A stretch of DNA of 18,166 nt. It comes from Jimgerdemannia flammicorona (lineage: Eukaryota > Mucoromycota > Endogonomycetes > Endogonales > Endogonaceae). The position numbers were made by a program, and so were the translations under genes. Where the stretch lies: positions 1 to 18,166 of the forward strand of contig RBNI01002551.1 in NCBI GenBank assembly GCA_003990745.1. Reading direction: 5' to 3'. Position 1 is the first letter of the stretch, and each line of letters begins with the position of its first letter. This document shows positions 1 to 9,758 of this stretch, piece by piece. Under the pieces are notes generated by a model. The model was not told the DNA's origin, did no database searches, and worked only from the letters and a program-made list of their open reading frames with translations.

Positions 1-3000
1 ACCCTCCCCCCACTCTGCTAACAGATTTTCTCTACCAAATGATGTCTTCGACCCCCCCTGCAACCCCCAACCAAGCCACCAGCCCATCAGGGTGTCTTCC
101 ATAAGGCTACACCACCTCAGCAGCCTGACCTCGGAGCTGAACCTCTGCCCATCCTCAAAAATATATAACTAGTGACTGGCCAGCCCCACCCAAATGGCCA
201 ATGCCCAGCCTAACGTCAGCCATTCCTTCTCCGCCCCCCCCTCCAATCTATCCCTTAAATCCTCCCATCACCCCCACACTCCGGCTCTCTGACCCACTCC
301 CCCCAAGTGATCCCCAATGTTCTACCAAAAGGTACCAAGTACCTCACACTCTCCTAGCCAATGTTCAGGCATCTGTACATATCCCCCTTCCTGCCCTACA
401 TTATAGTACTCTTCATAGTGAAGCAACCTCCCTGGATAAGGTGACCTGAGCAGAAGTTGAGCATGACATTCTGCCTTAGCATACACTACCAGACTACCCA
501 GTACTTTGGCGGCAGCCACCTCCTCACCTCAGCACTCCAGACCCAAATGCTACGCCAGTCCCACTCCTTGCCAATTCCTACTCCTTGCCAACTGTTAGGC
601 CACAGGTCCTGGCCTGGTCCCTGCTGGCATTCGATCCCATCACCAATGTCAAACTCAATTAGGGGAATACCACTCAGTAATATGCAGTCCCATCACCACA
701 TCTCTGGGTCCCAAACTGCCTCTCCTTCATCTCCCTGCTACCTAATTCCAATACAGTGCACCCCTTCTGCCACTCTCTACCAGAAGCCTTTGAATCACAA
801 TTGTCTAGTGTTCTGAAGGCCCACAAGTGCTAGGAGATCACCAGTCGAACCCCTCGGAGAGGACCTCATCTCCCAGACTTTCTGCAGTAGGGGGACCCAA
901 TCACCCCCTCTCAACTCCACCACTCTCTTCAGCCACCACACTCTCAAGTAGTGCAGCCTCTTAGGGAAGTCCACCAGCCCCAGTCCCCCACTCGCCACTG
1001 GTAAGGATAAGATCTCCCAGCTGATTTGACTCTGCCTTCTAGCCCATATCTACCCCTTGGCCAGCTTCATTAATCTCTTTACTACCCAGGCAGGAAAGTC
1101 CAAATGATAAGCCAGATACCACACCTTCAGCAGCCAATAGACATTCAGAATTGAAACTCATCCTGCCAGGGACAATTGGCAGCCCCCCCAACTCCGCAGG
1201 GCCTCCTCCCAGATGCCAACTCTCTGCTCCCACCAACGTCAGGGCAGAACTGACCCATATACTGATAGATAAATACCCAAATACTGAACTGTCTCGCCAG
1301 CAGGAACAATAGTACCAATAATCTCCCCTCCTACCAGACCATTGCCTAACACCATTGTCTTGCACTTATGCCAATTGAGCCTAGCCCCAGAGTTCGCCTC
1401 ATACTACTCCACTGTTTTCTTGAGCTTCTCAACATCCGCAATTGATCCCAGGCCGACCACCATGTCATCCACAAAAGCCCCTACTTTCCACTCAATGCCA
1501 AAGATAAAGAGCCCCACTATCTTCTGCCTGATTCTGTCCATGAAGGGCTCCAGAGAAAGAGCATACAAAATGGGGGACAGTGAGTCCCCCTGAGGCACCC
1601 CTCTATCCAGGGGAAATGCTACCCCTCTGTGTCCATTACATAAGAGTGCAGCCCTACTTCCTTCCAGTAGGCTGACCATGGCTGTCTGGAACTGTTGTGG
1701 GACCCCAATTCTATCTAAAACTTTCGCCAGCCAGACCTGGCGTACTTGGTTATAAGCCTTCTCCTGGTCCAGAAAGACCAGACATCCATTCAGTCCACTG
1801 GCTCATACTCCTTCAATAACTCCATGAACCCATACTGTACCATCCCTGATGAGCCAGCCTCCCACAAATCCCCTCTGCTCATCATCCAGGACTTGCTGGG
1901 CCACCTTTTGCAACCTTGCGACCACCACCTTGGTAACCAACTTTCTGTCCATATCTAGTAGCATAATCAGCCTCCAGTTCTTCCAGTTTTCTTGCCTTCC
2001 TTTGTTCTTATAAAGCAATGTTACCAGCCCCAGATCCTGTTCTCCCACCCATCTCCCCATTTGTATAATCCAATCACACAGTGCCATCATCTCACCCAAT
2101 ACTCCTGGAACTCCCACCATCTTTTTTCAGAAGTCCCAGGGCAGCCCATCCTCCCCAGACACTGTACCCGAGGTTGTCACAGCAAGAACCTGGTGGATCT
2201 CCTCCTCTTGCACTGGCATTATTAAGTCCCCCAGCCCCATTGCTTGTATAGGGTACTAATCCTCCAATGCTCAGTCAATGTCCTCAGTATCTGCCCCACC
2301 CTCCTCCTCACTCTACAATCCACTCCAATACTCCTTTAATGATCCAAGAATGTCTTGTACCCCATGCACCAATATACCATCAGCATTTAGCACCCCCTCC
2401 CACCTTTGTTGCACCCTTCTCGCCTGAAGGGCTCTTGTGAGAAACTTTGAGGGCTGCTCCCCTTTCTCTAACCCCTGCCAACGAAGCCGTGCCACCAGAC
2501 CCTGAACCCTTGCCTCTTCCTCATTCTGCAGTACCTGTTATAGTTCAACCACCTCTATTCTTGCCCTTATCACTCTCCAGTCCTCCTCTCCCTCCAACAT
2601 CACCCATCTCGCCCAGTCCTCTAAGAGTCTAGTCAGTCTACAAGAAGCCCACCACACCCACCACCTCCTCTGTCTCCCAGCCTCCTTACCAGCCTTGCTC
2701 CAGAAGGTCCTGGCCATCTCCTTCATCCTCATCTACTGAATGCCAACTGGGGCACCCTCTTGCCTCCAGCACTCCACTCACAGTCGAATGTCTTCAGCCT
2801 ACTCATCCCACCAGATCTCATCATCTAGTAGAGAGAAATTAAGGTGCCAATGTCCAGGCCCATCCCCACTCCCCCCAAAATGTCCCTGCCCTAAAAGCCC
2901 CCAATGATCCGACCAAGGACACCATTCCACCTCCAGTGACTTCCAAACATCTAAGCCCCAGCAGCTGGCTGTCAGAATCCAATCAATCCTCATCCCCAGG

Positions 3001-3584
3001 CCCCCAGCCCAGTGCGTGTACACCCTCCTATCCCCCCAACATTCTCTACTCACATCCACCAGAGCACTCAGTCTTTCCACTTTCTCCCATACTGTCAGTC
3101 CTCTACTCCACCCCTCAGCTCCTCGTCCTCCATCAGTTCTGTCCCTCAATACATCTCTGACTATATTGAAGTCTCCACTGAGCATGTCTACCCCAACCTC
3201 TGCAAGAATCCCACTCTTCTGTAGGCCCTTCACCCAATTCACATACTCACTCTGTACTGTGGGGCAGTAACAGGAGCCCACTATAACTGGCTCCCAACCT
3301 GTACATATCCACTCTCCCCAGACCAATCTATCCCCCCAGCTCCGCATATCCCTTATCTCCCCTTTGCCTTTCCACACCAGAATCCCAACCTTGTCCTTCC
3401 AGACTACCTCACCTCCCCACTCCTTCGTCCATTCCAGTCTATCCAAGTCATCCTCACACCTGACATCCTACAAGAGGAAGAGATCGGCCTTCAATCCCTT
3501 CAGCCAAGTAAAAATGTTCTTATGTTAATAAGCACCCCATAACCCATTCACATTCAAAGAAAAAATGTTGGTTGTACTATTCAT
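1..3584 (-). pseudogene. LINE copy 1 ORF2: endonuclease and reverse transcriptase, broken and partial
   Basis: ORF2 nicks DNA and copies the element RNA at the nick. It starts at 3584 with MNSTTNIFSLNVNGL, the N-terminal strand of an AP-type endonuclease. Further endonuclease motifs follow: LSGDFN near 3176, RIDWI and SDHWG before 2800. RT follows at about 2130-1330: a nWRLIMLLD region, QRGFVGG, motif A as FLDQEKAYN near 1780, PQGDSLSPILY near 1590, FVDD near 1470 and YLGIYL. A typical LINE C-terminal stretch (ASGGLGLVDF, 998 down) comes next. Near 390-340 the sequence EHWLGEC...FW resembles a zf-RVT finger with an upstream Cys apparently changed to Tyr. The main frame holds from 3584 to about 560 despite many stops; the finger region is in another frame, so one indel lies near 520-560. 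The 3' end is beyond the window. Confidence 0.85.
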
Positions 3585-3615
3585 AGTGAAAAAATGGTGT
3601 ATTAACAAGCTTTCT

Positions 3616-5640
3616 CTACTGCTTCATATTCATCTCCTCCTGTGCCAAATCCAGATTATGTTCCATGGTCACCTCCTCCTCTTCAGCCCTCTGAGCCTTC
3701 AGTCCAGCCAACAGCTCATTCATCTCCCCATCTACCTTCTCCTCGAATTCCTCATAGTACTCCAGGCAGACTTCCTGCCAGAGCTACAGTCCATGATGCT
3801 TGGTCCAGTAGTATTCAGTCCTCTCTCCTGCGACTCCTGCCATCTCTGCCTCTTGCTCCTTATCTACCTTATAGCCCTCCTCCTCCAGATATACTGCCAG
3901 GATCTCCACCTTCAATGCCATTACTACCCCTTCCCCCTGCAGAATCCTCGCCCAATACTCGTCGCTCATCACCCTCAAATCCACCTCACCGAGCTCCTCG
4001 GCCACTAGGTTGTTCATCATCCTGCATATCCAAAGTAGGTTTCCCACCTCCTTTCTTCTAAGGGTCGCTAGCCTCCCACTATCCAGCATTGTGGTATCAG
4101 CCTCAGTACTCGCAGCCTCATCCCACTCCTCTGGGACATCCACTAGTTCCTCCTCACCAACCACCACCACTTGTCCCCCATTTGCTGCCTCCGGAACTCC
4201 AAATTGCACTCTCTGGGCCCTCCGCATTGATATATCCTCCTTCACTCTGTTTTGGGAAGCTGGGTCCTGCCTGATAAGGGGAGTAGGGGTCAGAGAATTC
4301 TCCCACATCTCATCCCAAACCTCCAGTATACTATCTGCATATGGGTCCTTGCCAGTCATCTCTCTATTCTCACCAGTCCCCTTCCCAGCACTCTCACCTC
4401 TCTTGCTTGCCCAGACACTTGCTTTGGCCCCCCCTGTGGCCACCATCCTGCTCATCTCCTTCTGAGGTCTACCCTTCATCTTCACCAGCAGTTCCCTCTA
4501 CCTCTTACATCTCTGATCTCATTCCCACTGCACCTTACTCACTCAAATCCACTTCCCATCCACTACCTCCAAGTGCGTTGTCTCCTCAAAGGCCCTCCAA
4601 GCCTTCGTCCACCATTCCACCATACCACTCAGCTCTTCCATTGCTTCCAATAGGTCCTCTTCCTCCTCCTCACTCCCCTTCATCCTTGTCATCTTGCATA
4701 TGATCACCCCCCAGACCATACCAGAAGGCCAGTCCCTTGCCTTCCCAGTTGCCTCCTTCTCTGTCAACCGAATCCTCACATCCATGTCTCCCATTCTGAG
4801 CAAAGTTCCCTCCCAGACTCTAAATCCAATATCCACCACCTCTCCATACTCTGCCATGATCTCCTCAACTCTCTTCCTTGTCTCCATTGCTGTCACTGTG
4901 GGCACCCCTTTCACCAACAGTTGGACCACTCTGGGGTCCCATTTCAGACATCGAGCCATCGGTACACACACCTCCCCAACCACTAATCCAACCTTCAATG
5001 CTTCCTCCAATGACTCAGCCTCCTCAAAGCCCACCTCCACTCTCTCTAGTCCCTTCAAAAACTTTACAGACACTGCTCCAGCCACTTGTTTAGCAATCAG
5101 CCCCAATATCATTTTCGCTGTCACTACTAGGCCCCAGAAGCACAGTGTCACTGCAAATACCGAAATTGATTTCTTGAGTAATGGTGCCACTGCCAGGCCC
5201 ATCACATCATCCGCCAAATCTCCTTATCTCCCAAGCCCCAGTTGCTCAGCCATACCATCTACAGTCACATCTGGATTTTTTTCCAGATTAGCAGTTCCAT
5301 CCCCATCAGCCATCACACCCCTCCTAGCCACTACACCTCTAGTCCCACTGCCCCCTCCACCAAGGGCCACTCCCCTATGTATTGTTACCTTCTCCGTTTT
5401 CTTGCCTTTCTTCAACCAACCCTCCAGCCCTAATGCCTGCCTCCTCCCCTTCACCATCTCAGCAAAGCTTGTCCTCCCAGATCTCTGTCCTCCACTACTG
5501 CCTCCTCCCCTTCTATGCCCACCTGTCAGCAGCCCCCTCATACCTCCCCCCAGGCCAGGGCCTCTCCCTACTTGCTGCCAGTTGAATGTACTCGGGCTGC
5601 CCTGCCTAGTACGCATCTCAGATTACCTGTTGGTCGCCAT
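3616..5640 (-). pseudogene. LINE copy 1 ORF1 protein, broken by stops
   Basis: A 675-codon frame (stop included) aligned along its length with ORF1 of copy 2 (674 codons), so the start at 5640 is well supported. It reads through without frameshift but with stops at codon 6 (TAA where copy 2 has Gln), at 5226-5224 (TAA for Gln), at 4545-4543 (TGA where copy 2 has Arg), another TGA a few codons later, and at 3786-3784 (TAG for Gln). Visible parts: a Gly-rich N-terminus with GWQQVGRG-like sequence (FNWQQVGRG here); a conserved central block (GLAVAPLLKKSIS onward); a segment near VQLLVKGVP that looks like an RRM-type or DUF4283-type beta-alpha-beta fold; an acidic run; and a Glu-rich coiled-coil-like C-terminus. 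I see no CCHC knuckle. ORF1 proteins of LINEs bind RNA as chaperones; that role is inferred from position. Confidence 0.85.
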
Positions 5641-5722
5641 ATTGCTAGTCTCTTTTCTCCAAAACGATGTTGTAGTTACTTTCTGAACATTGTGTAACCC
5701 GAGAGGTACCAGAGAGAGATGA
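5641..5722 (-). other. 5' UTR of LINE copy 1
   Basis: This leader matches the leader of copy 2 (14711-14788) closely, including a GGGTTACACAA core and a TTGGAGAAAAGAGACTA block just before the ATG. The CCATT of the other copies reads CCTCT here. LINEs usually start transcription from an internal promoter in this region, so the conserved core is a candidate promoter element, but no activity can be read from the sequence. Confidence 0.7.
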
Positions 5723-5804
5723 TATTTACAATTTCTCTAGTATCTTCAATATAGGACTAATTTTATATTTCTAAAGTAAAATAATACTACTAAGTCAAAA
5801 TAAG

Positions 5805-7695
5805 GCTTTGTCTGATCGAAATAAGACTCTGTTAGATTAAAAGAAAGCTATTGAAAAAGTAGTACTATATTATCAAAATTCTTCAGATTCTTCTAATATT
5901 CATAGAATTGCTAAAAAATTTGAAATTCAGGAAATAGCTTTATATTGAGCTTTAAAAGATAGAGTCTCTGATTATTTAGATCCTAAAACTATTTTGATTG
6001 TTAAAGAGGAAGAAAAACTTATTAGATATTATTTGAATATACAACAACTTAAATTTGGCTTGACAAAATCTTCAGTTAATTATATAGTCTTAGAGATGGT
6101 TAAAAATAAACAATATTCTTTTTCTAAAAAAGAACCTAGATAAGCTTAGTGGGAGAGATTTCTAAATAATCATTCTAATATATCATTTAGAAAGTCTCAA
6201 ATACTTATAGCAGTAAGAGCTCAAAAAAGCAATCTTATTATTATCTATAATTATTTTGATAAACTTCAAAATTTGATCAATGAACATTCTCTTACTACTG
6301 ATTAGATATAGAATATGGATAAAACTAGATTCAATATAAAGAGAGAGCTTTAGTCTATCTTATCTAAAAAGATACTCATTAAGTATCTAATTTAGTAATA
6401 ACTAATATAATAACATATTTCTATCTATATAACAATTTCAGCTGATGGTACTATAGTACCACTATTGATTATCTATAAAGAAAAAAGAGTAATTTAAGAT
6501 CTATTAAATGGAGCACTATCTGGAACAGTTATAGAATTTACTGAAAAGATATATATATATAAAAATCTCTTTGATTAATATATTCAGTATTTTATTTAAT
6601 CAATTTTACAAATAAGATCTTGATCAATAAAACTTACTCTATTTATACTTGATGGACATAAAAGTCATATCAATCTTTTAACTATTAAAGCTTATAGGGC
6701 TAATAATATTTTATTATTAGTATTATCTTCAAATATAATATATTTATTACAGCTCTGTGAGCTTCCTTTAAAACTCTAAAGTCAGAATTTGATCATACTT
6801 GTGATCAATATTGCAATATAAACAATGAAGCTATAGTTACTAAATATATCTTTGTAAGACTATTTGATGAAGCTTATTTGAAGACCTATATATCTGAAAG
6901 AATTATCAAAACATATAAACAAACTAGTACTTGGCTAGTTAATGCTATCTCTGCTAATAAATTAGCACTATCTCTATTAACTCAGTATTTTACACCTCTT
7001 CAATCTTAAAATCAATCTCTTCAGCCTCAATCTTTTCAGTCTCAATTTCTTCAATCTTCTCAACCTTAATCTCAATTTCAACTTCAATCTCAATCTCAAC
7101 CTCAATTTCAACTTCAACTTCAATCTCAATCTCAATCTCAATCTCAATTTCAACCTCAACCTCAACCTCAACATCAATCTCAATCTCAATCTCAATCTCA
7201 ATCTCAATCTCAATCTCAACCTCAATCTCAATCTCAATCTTAATTTCAATTTCAATCTTAACCTCAATCTCAATCTCAATCTCAACCTCAATCTCAACCT
7301 CAATCTCAACTTCAATCTCAATCTTAACTTCAATCTTATATCCAACTTTCTTAGTTTTTAATATCAGAAGATGAGATAAACTATTAAAACAAGAAGTAGA
7401 CTCTCTGAAGAATGAATTAATATTTCTTAAAGAAGAAAATCTAAGATTGAAATATCCTGGAATAATATTATTAGCAACTATATTTAAATATCTAGTACAA
7501 CTATCTAAACTATTATAGTTGAATAATGAAGAATTAATAAGACATAAATAATTTATATATACTTATTTATTAATAGCTAATACAATATATGAAATATTTA
7601 AAAAACAAGAAAAAAGAAAAAAAGAAAAAGAAAAAGAAAAAAAGAGAAATAATAGAAAAAAGAAACTTAAAGAAGTGTGAAAAAAGAAAGAAAAA
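5805..7695 (+). pseudogene. pogo-like (HTH_psq / CENP-B / DDE_1) transposase, heavily decayed
   Basis: Three successive frames read as one protein of about 600 residues, usual for fungal pogo/Fot transposases. The first frame (about 5823-6755) shows a psq-type helix-turn-helix (IHRIAKKFEIQEIALY), a CENP-B-type domain (WERFLNNHSNISFRKSQ) and two DDE_1 landmarks: NMDKTRF with the first catalytic Asp, then a SADGT strand and LDGHKSH with the second Asp. The expected QPLD third Asp falls at a frameshift near 6750 and is not readable. The second frame (about 6761-7350) has SFKTLKSEF and TQYFTPLQS, then continues as Ser/Pro/Phe-Gln repeats. The third frame (about 7369-7695) has a coiled coil (LLKQEVDSLKNELIFLKEEN) and a Lys/Glu-rich basic end. 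Stops are numerous. Such transposases cut and paste DNA at TA sites; this copy is inactive. Confidence 0.8.
7000..7345 (+). repeat. (TCTCAA)n hexanucleotide tract inside the transposase frame
   Basis: About 340 bases of TCTCAA and its variants (TTTCAA, CCTCAA, CTTCAA, TCTTAA). On the plus strand it reads, in phase with the preceding transposase C-terminus, as Ser-Gln, Pro-Gln, Phe-Gln and Leu-Gln pairs. The occasional TCTTAA variants give TAA where a CAA codon is expected. Read on the minus strand it gives a Leu-Arg repeat ORF, which is a shadow. Confidence 0.9.
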
Positions 7696-8059
7696 TAAAT
7701 AAATAGCATTATAATTTATTTTAAATAACTTTATATTTAATATAATAATATTTCAAATAAATTAAAATATTAGAAAAGTCTAAAGAAGTATAAGTATAAT
7801 AAGATCAGATCTACTCTGGTAATGTTAGAGAAATGTAATTATAAGAAAATATAAGTGAGATTCAATCTAATGACAAAAATTAATAACTGCCTTCTCTAGT
7901 GACAAAAATTAATAACTATATCAACTTCTCTTCCTTAGTAATGAAAATCAATAACTATGCTAACTTGTTTTCTCCAGACTACTCCAAAAATTGAAGCTCT
8001 CTCTACTTATTCTAATAATACTAGAGAAAGTCTAAAGAAATATAAGAATGTAAGTAAGA

Positions 8060-8240
8060 GTCAATTCAGTGATGAAAATTGATAATTACACTAATCTCTC
8101 TTCTCTAGTAATAAAAATCAATAACTGTACCAACCTCCCTTTAGTAATAAAAATTGATAACTATATCAATCTATCTTCTTTAGTGATAAAAATTAATAAC
8201 TATACTAACCTCTCTTCTCTAGACTATTCTAAAAACTAAA
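8060..8240 (+). repeat. Satellite block with open 13-residue repeat frame (4 units)
   Basis: Reading from RVNSVMKIDNY to a final DYSKN and stop, this block has no internal stop. One unit is 36 bp instead of 39 (LPLV in place of LPSLV or LSSLV), an in-frame loss of three bases. There is no in-frame ATG at the front; the frame begins in spacer sequence. Whether it was ever translated is unknown. Confidence 0.5.
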
Positions 8241-8298
8241 GCTCTCTCTACTTACTCTAGTAATACTAGAGAAAGTCTAAAGAAATATAAGAATATGA

Positions 8299-8760
8299 GT
8301 GAGAGTCAATTCAGTAACAAAAATTTATAACTATACTAATCTCTCTTCTTTAGTAACAAAAATCAATAACTATATCAATCTCCCTTCTCTAGTAATAAAA
8401 ATTGATAACTATATCAACCTCACTTCTCTAGTGACAAAAATTGATAACTATGCCAACCTTCTTTTTTTAGTGATAAAAATTAATAATTATACCAATCTCT
8501 CTTCTATAGTGACAAAAATCAATAACTATACCAATCTTCCTTCTCTAGTGATAAAAATTGATAACTATACCAACCTTTCTTCTCCAGTAATAAAAATTGA
8601 TAATTATACCAACCTTCTTTCTTCAGTAACAAAAATTGATAACTATACCAACCTCTCTTTTTTAGTAATAAAAATTGATAACTATGTCAATCTTCTTTCT
8701 TCAGTAACAAAAATCAATAACCATACCAATCTCCTTTCTTCAGACTACTTCAAAAACTAA
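8299..8760 (+). repeat. Satellite block with open 13-residue repeat frame (11 units)
   Basis: An open frame of 153 codons made of 13-residue repeats such as TKIDNYTNLSFLV and IKINNYTNLSSIV, ending in DYFKN and a TAA. It opens at a GTG inside the spacer, with a TGA just upstream (an Arg CGA to TGA change would explain it), so no normal start is visible. I do not recognise the repeat peptide. It could be a decayed coding repeat or a frame kept open because 39 is divisible by three and the unit lacks stops. Confidence 0.5.
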
Positions 8761-8819
8761 AGCTCTCTCTACTTACTCTAGCAATACTAGAGAAAGTCTA
8801 AAGGAATATAAGAATATGA

Positions 8820-9047
8820 GTGAGAGTCAATACAGTGATGAAAATTAATAACTATATTAACCTCTCTTCTATAGTAACAAAAATCAATAATTGTGCCAAC
8901 CTCACTTCTCTAGTGACAAAAATCAATAACTATGCCAACATCTCTTCTCTAGTAATAAAAATCAATAGCTGTGCCAACCTTTCTTCTCTAGTAATAAAAA
9001 TTAATAACTATACCAATCTTTCTTCTCCAGACTACTCCAAAAACTGA
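8820..9047 (+). repeat. Satellite block with open 13-residue repeat frame (5 units)
   Basis: An open frame of 75 codons beginning MRVNTVMKINNY when read from a GTG, with repeats such as TKINNYANISSLV, and ending DYSKN plus TGA. It uses the same frame, opening and closing residues as the blocks at 8060 and 8299. Confidence 0.5.
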
Positions 9048-9580
9048 AGCTCTCTCTACTTACTCTGACAATACTAGAGAAAGTCTAAAGGAATATGATA
9101 ATGTGAATAAGAGTCAATCCAGTAATAAAAATCAATAACTGTGCCAATCTTCCTTCTTTAGTAACAAAAATTGATAACTGTGCCAACCTCTCTTCTCTAG
9201 TGACAAAAATTGATAACTGTGCCAATCTTTCTTCTCTAGTGACAAAAATCAATAACCATATCAATCTCTCTTCTTCTGTAATAATTTCACAGTCATATTT
9301 AGTCTTAGTATATTTTCATATCTTTTAGTTAGTCTTTTCTTATTATTTCTTAAATATTCTACTATATTCTATCATCTTCTACTTACTTAGAAACCTTCTC
9401 TCAGTGCCCAGACACTATTAGAATATTCTTGTCTTTTCTTGACACTAAGTATCTTGTCTTAGCTAGTCATAAAACCTTTTAGAACATTATAGAATAGTAT
9501 TAGTCAGCTTTGCTGAGAACTTATTTCTTGGTATTTCTCTTTCTTTCTAAGATCCTTCCAGATCTTTCTTTCAGATCATG

Positions 9581-9588
9581 TATAAATA
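9581..9588 (+). promoter_or_regulatory. TATA box in LTR
   Basis: TATAAATA lies about 150 bases before the LTR end, a usual place for the pol II promoter at the U3/R boundary. Confidence 0.55.
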
Positions 9589-9605
9589 TCCTTGTTCTCT
9601 GCCTG

Positions 9606-9611
9606 AATAAA
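9606..9611 (+). promoter_or_regulatory. AATAAA polyadenylation signal in LTR
   Basis: AATAAA follows 18 bases after the TATA box, as expected for the R region of an LTR. Confidence 0.5.
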
Positions 9612-9740
9612 GCTCAGAATATTTTCTCCCAGAAATCTTTTGAGAACACTTAAACCTTTAAGTATCTCTTTGAGTTACTTTAGGCCAACTAGAACTTCCA
9701 GATTTAGCCACTTCCTCTTAAAGAAACTAGAACTGTTACA

Positions 9741-9758
9741 CTTGATAGCAGTGGTGTC
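9741..9758 (+). other. Candidate primer binding site and leader
   Basis: CTTGATAGCAGTGGTGTC follows the LTR end directly. Gypsy elements prime minus-strand DNA with a tRNA 3' end here; sites for initiator Met often begin TGGTA. This one begins TTGATAGCAG, perhaps altered by G-to-A decay. The tRNA cannot be named. The sequence from 9759 to 9830 is untranslated leader. Confidence 0.5.

Larger units (their letters stand above)
1..5722 (-). mobile_element. LINE (non-LTR retrotransposon), copy 1, 3' end outside window
   Basis: A two-ORF LINE on the minus strand: 5' UTR (5722-5641), ORF1 (5640-3616), a 31-base gap, then ORF2 (3584 to the left edge) with an AP-type endonuclease, a reverse transcriptase and a C-terminal Cys/His region. 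The 5' end is placed by comparison with three more copies at 14711, 17081 and 17941, which share a start like GGTACCATTCGGGTTACAC followed by an ATG about 80-110 bases later. Upstream of 5722 the sequence turns abruptly AT-rich and CpG-free, so the element sits in or beside the pogo-like transposon. The layout resembles fungal Tad-type LINEs; the clade assignment is inference. Both ORFs carry many in-frame stops, so this copy is dead. Confidence 0.9.
5723..7767 (+). mobile_element. pogo/Fot-like DDE DNA transposon remnant
   Basis: An AT-rich, nearly CpG-free stretch holding one decayed transposase. The left end was cut or abutted by LINE copy 1; the right end passes into satellite sequence near 7768. 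A possible terminal inverted repeat is TTACAATTTCTCTA (from 5726) against the reverse complement of TAGAGAAATGTAA (7826-7838), but the right partner already lies in satellite spacer sequence, so the ends are uncertain. From about 7696 to 7767 I see only AT-rich noncoding sequence. Confidence 0.75.
7768..9276 (+). repeat. Composite satellite: 39-bp units in blocks split by a 98-bp spacer
   Basis: The basic unit is 39 bp, close to AAAAATTGATAACTATACCA followed by a pyrimidine-rich ACCTCTCTTCTCTAGTGAC. Units come in blocks of about 3 (decayed, before 7976), 4 (8075-8221), 11 (8319-8742), 5 (8841-9029) and at least 4 (9127-9276). Between blocks lies a spacer of constant length, about 98 bp (7977-8074, 8222-8318, 8743-8840, 9030-9126), containing the palindrome CTCTAGTAATACTAGAG or a close variant. 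Spacer-like fragments from about 7768 to 7870 mark the left edge. The right edge is cut by the gypsy LTR. No CpG was seen. Units differ by many substitutions, so this is not a CRISPR array. Confidence 0.9.
9277..9740 (+). repeat. 5' LTR of the gypsy element
   Basis: A 464-bp LTR with matching ends TGTAA (9277) and TTACA (9740). It contains TATAAATA and AATAAA in the expected order and is followed directly by a candidate primer binding site. No second copy is present in the window to confirm the ends, so the call rests on the TG...CA ends, internal signals and the gag that follows. Confidence 0.8.

Noticed and set aside
1039..1365. Minus-strand ORF of 108 codons within LINE ORF2
   Set aside because: It is out of phase with the RT frame, which continues through this region with its own LINE C-terminal motifs.
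3565..4653. Several plus-strand Ser/Pro/Leu-rich ORFs between 3565 and 4653
   Set aside because: They are antisense shadows of LINE copy 1 ORF1, which is supported by alignment to copy 2.
6977..7345. Minus-strand ORF of 122 codons made of Leu-Arg repeats
   Set aside because: It is the reverse reading of the (TCTCAA)n tract, which is in frame with the transposase on the plus strand.
7870..9276. CRISPR array
   Set aside because: The 39-bp units are contiguous diverged copies with no unique spacers, and the setting is fungal transposon sequence.
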